A stretch of DNA of 15,760 nt, from positions 1 through 15,760 of the forward strand of contig JAJZWQ010000069.1 in NCBI GenBank assembly GCA_021846605.1, in the 5' to 3' direction. Positions 14,764 through 15,760 of the stretch are shown here, piece by piece. The stretch comes from Bacillota bacterium. GTDB lineage: Bacteria > Bacillota_E > RBS10-35 > JAJYVN01. The stretch's first letter is position 1. Each line of letters begins with the position of its first letter. The notes under the pieces are model-generated. The model was not told the origin of the DNA, ran no database searches, and saw only the letters and a list, made by a program, of their open reading frames with translations. The translations under genes and the position numbers were made by a program.

Positions 14764-14808
14764 GCCCCCAGGCTGCCCAGGATCGTGGCCGGGCATGCCC
14801 CGCCGGCC

Positions 14809-15315
14809 TCAGCCGGCGTCCGCAGGTGCGTCGCCGGGTCCGATCAGCAGGGCAAGCACGAACACCAGGGTGCCTCCCCGCAGGCAGACGTCGGCCAGGT
14901 TGAAGATGCCGGGCCAGAACCAGACGTGCATGAAGTCGGTCACCTTGCCCTGCAGCAGGCGGCTGGCGAGGTTGCCGACACCGCCGGCCAGCATCAGGGC
15001 CAGCCCGACACCGCCGCGCCGGATCCGCCACACCAGCCAGGCCAGGACCAGCACCAGCAGGGACGAGATGAGGGTGATGACGCGCTCGTGCGCGGCGCCA
15101 ACGCCCAGGGTGGCGCCGGTGTTGTACAAAAGGCGCAGGGAGAACCACGGCCGCCACAGCCAAAGAACGCCCCGTCCGGTCAGGGCTGCGCGCGCCCAGG
15201 CCTTGGTCGCAAGATCTGCCGCCACCGCCGCCACCGCGATTGCGAAGTGCAGCCCACGCCAACGCGTCTCGACCGCCTCCCCGTCTGGCTCTCCCCGCCC
15301 TACAGGGGCAGCCAC
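14809..15315 (-). CDS. lspA: Lipoprotein signal peptidase II
   Basis: This is about 168 residues with four hydrophobic segments. Family motifs are visible: 'ADLATKAW' near the first helix, 'YNTGATLGV' (the NxGxxFG-like motif), 'GGVGNLASRLLQGKVTDF', and 'FNLADVCLRGG' near the C terminus. The catalytic aspartates of the VxDF and FNxAD motifs are present, as are the conserved Asn and Arg of GNxxxR. The Asp normally found in GNxxDR is replaced by Ser. LspA cleaves prolipoproteins such as the binding protein at 11236-12336. The start is uncertain: GTG 15315 overlaps the preceding reading frame by 16 bp and lacks a clear ribosome binding site. Confidence 0.88.
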   Translation of the reverse strand: MAAPVGRGEPDGEAVETRWRGLHFAIAVAAVAADLATKAWARAALTGRGVLWLWRPWFSLRLLYNTGATLGVGAAHERVITLISSLLVLVLAWLVWRIRRGGVGLALMLAGGVGNLASRLLQGKVTDFMHVWFWPGIFNLADVCLRGGTLVFVLALLIGPGDAPADAG

Positions 15316-15662
15316 CCCAGCACGCCGCGCCAGTGGCGTCCCGCCCGCAGGTGGTCGGCTATCGCCCGCTCGAGCGTCGTCCGCCGGGGGACCTCCTCGG
15401 CGTCCCGGTACTGCCGGCCGAACACAAAGGTCATAAGGGCGCGGTCGTCGTCCCACCAGCGCACGGGTTGGAAGCGCCGCTGGAAGTGGAGGATGTTGGA
15501 GCCCGCCGGCAGGTACTCGGCCCATTGCGCGTCGAGGAGCCAGGAACTGCAGGTCGCCACGCGCACCGGCTCCTCGGGGAAGTGACGGGCGAAGAAACGC
15601 TTGGCCCAGGCCAGCGACGCCTGGCAGGCGGCCGGCGAGAGCGGGCCGCTGAACTCAGGGAT
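15300..15662 (-). pseudogene. Acyltransferase (GNAT-like C-terminal domain), 5' part removed by a transposon
   Basis: About 120 residues from 'IPEFSGPLSPAACQASLAWA' to 'RHWRGVLGWLPL' match the C-terminal domain of Firmicutes acyltransferases with a GNAT-like C-terminal domain. Recognisable features are 'CSSWLLDAQWAEYLPAGSNI' followed by 'LHFQRRFQPV' and 'ALMTFVFG'. Full-length family members are, as I recall, around 300 residues, so the N-terminal half is missing. Upstream of 15662 the sequence switches to the right end of an IS200/IS605 element. The frame continues by chance through that end to an ATG at 15749, but those residues do not belong to the family. Function of the intact enzyme is not established. 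Confidence 0.75.
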
Positions 15663-15760
15663 GTCAACTACCGCCGGCTGAAGCCGACGGCTTGTCCACC
15701 CGGGTCGACGGACGTTAGGCCGGTTGACGACGGCCCGCCGAGGTCGCATGTAGCCACCCC
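15663..15760 (-). mobile_element. Right end of an IS200/IS605-family (ISDra2/TnpB-type) transposon
   Basis: On the - strand the last 98 bases end with CCGTCGGC TTCA GCCGGCGG TAG TTGAC. The imperfect hairpin at 15671-15690 (8-bp stem with one C-A mismatch) followed by TTGAC (15663-15667) is the typical right end of ISDra2-like elements, whose right cleavage site is TTGAC. An open frame from the window edge ends in TAG at 15668-15670, partly inside the hairpin ('QAVGFSRR'), and may be the C terminus of TnpB. Another frame stops with TAA at 15715-15717 ('HATSAGRRQPA'). If tnpB is present, this stretch should also encode the 3' part of its guide (omega) RNA. The left end lies outside the window. 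Confidence 0.65.

Noticed and set aside
14747..14765. GGGGGTGAATCCCCC, similar to the GGGGTGAATCC core of ydaO/c-di-AMP riboswitches
   Set aside because: On the strand where it reads this way no gene lies downstream, and the other conserved parts (such as ACCCGACAGCTAACC) are absent. It is better read as a terminator hairpin of lspA.
1..15760. CRISPR arrays, tRNA or rRNA genes, phage modules
   Set aside because: No spaced direct repeats, no tRNA-like cloverleaf and no phage structural or integrase genes were seen.

Overview
The window comes from a very G+C-rich bacterium with densely packed genes, strong GGAGG-type ribosome binding sites and frequent GTG/TTG starts. A surface protein with S-layer-homology (SLH) repeats, lipoprotein signal peptidase, a Tad pilus locus with no secretin in view, and a Firmicutes-type GNAT-like acyltransferase together suggest a high-GC monoderm, most likely a member of the Bacillota such as Symbiobacteriia, Thermaerobacter, Limnochordia or Sulfobacillus relatives. 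The lineage is an inference; no rRNA or other taxonomic marker is present. I see no tRNA, rRNA or CRISPR array.

Positions 1-7581 (+ strand) are one tight operon for a Tad/Flp (type IVc-like) pilus: the 3' part of a TadG-like surface protein, CpaB, CpaE/TadZ, CpaF/TadA ATPase, TadB, TadC, and a polytopic GT-C-like membrane protein whose start overlaps the tadC stop. Prepilin, prepilin peptidase and TadE-like genes would be expected upstream of the window.

Everything from 7517 to the right edge is on the - strand. In order of transcription (right to left) there is: the right end of an IS200/IS605-family transposon; the 3' remnant of an acyltransferase gene cut by that transposon; lspA; a Gfo/Idh/MocA oxidoreductase; a TauABC-like ABC importer (permease, lipoprotein, ATPase); a ThuA-family protein; and a secreted CAP-like/SLH protein. 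The last gene converges on, and overlaps by 65 bp, the final gene of the pilus operon.

The oxidoreductase and ThuA families commonly act together on sugars or 3-keto-sugars (ThuA/ThuB). Here they flank a taurine/sulfonate/nitrate-class importer, so the 9479-14715 block may be one small-molecule uptake and catabolism module. Its importer is preceded by a 428-bp leader that holds several hairpins and an 18-codon ORF with a strong ribosome binding site. The SLH gene also has a structured leader. The most unusual points are the transposon junction, the two leaders, the importer/ThuA/Gfo-Idh association, and the membrane protein appended to the pilus operon.
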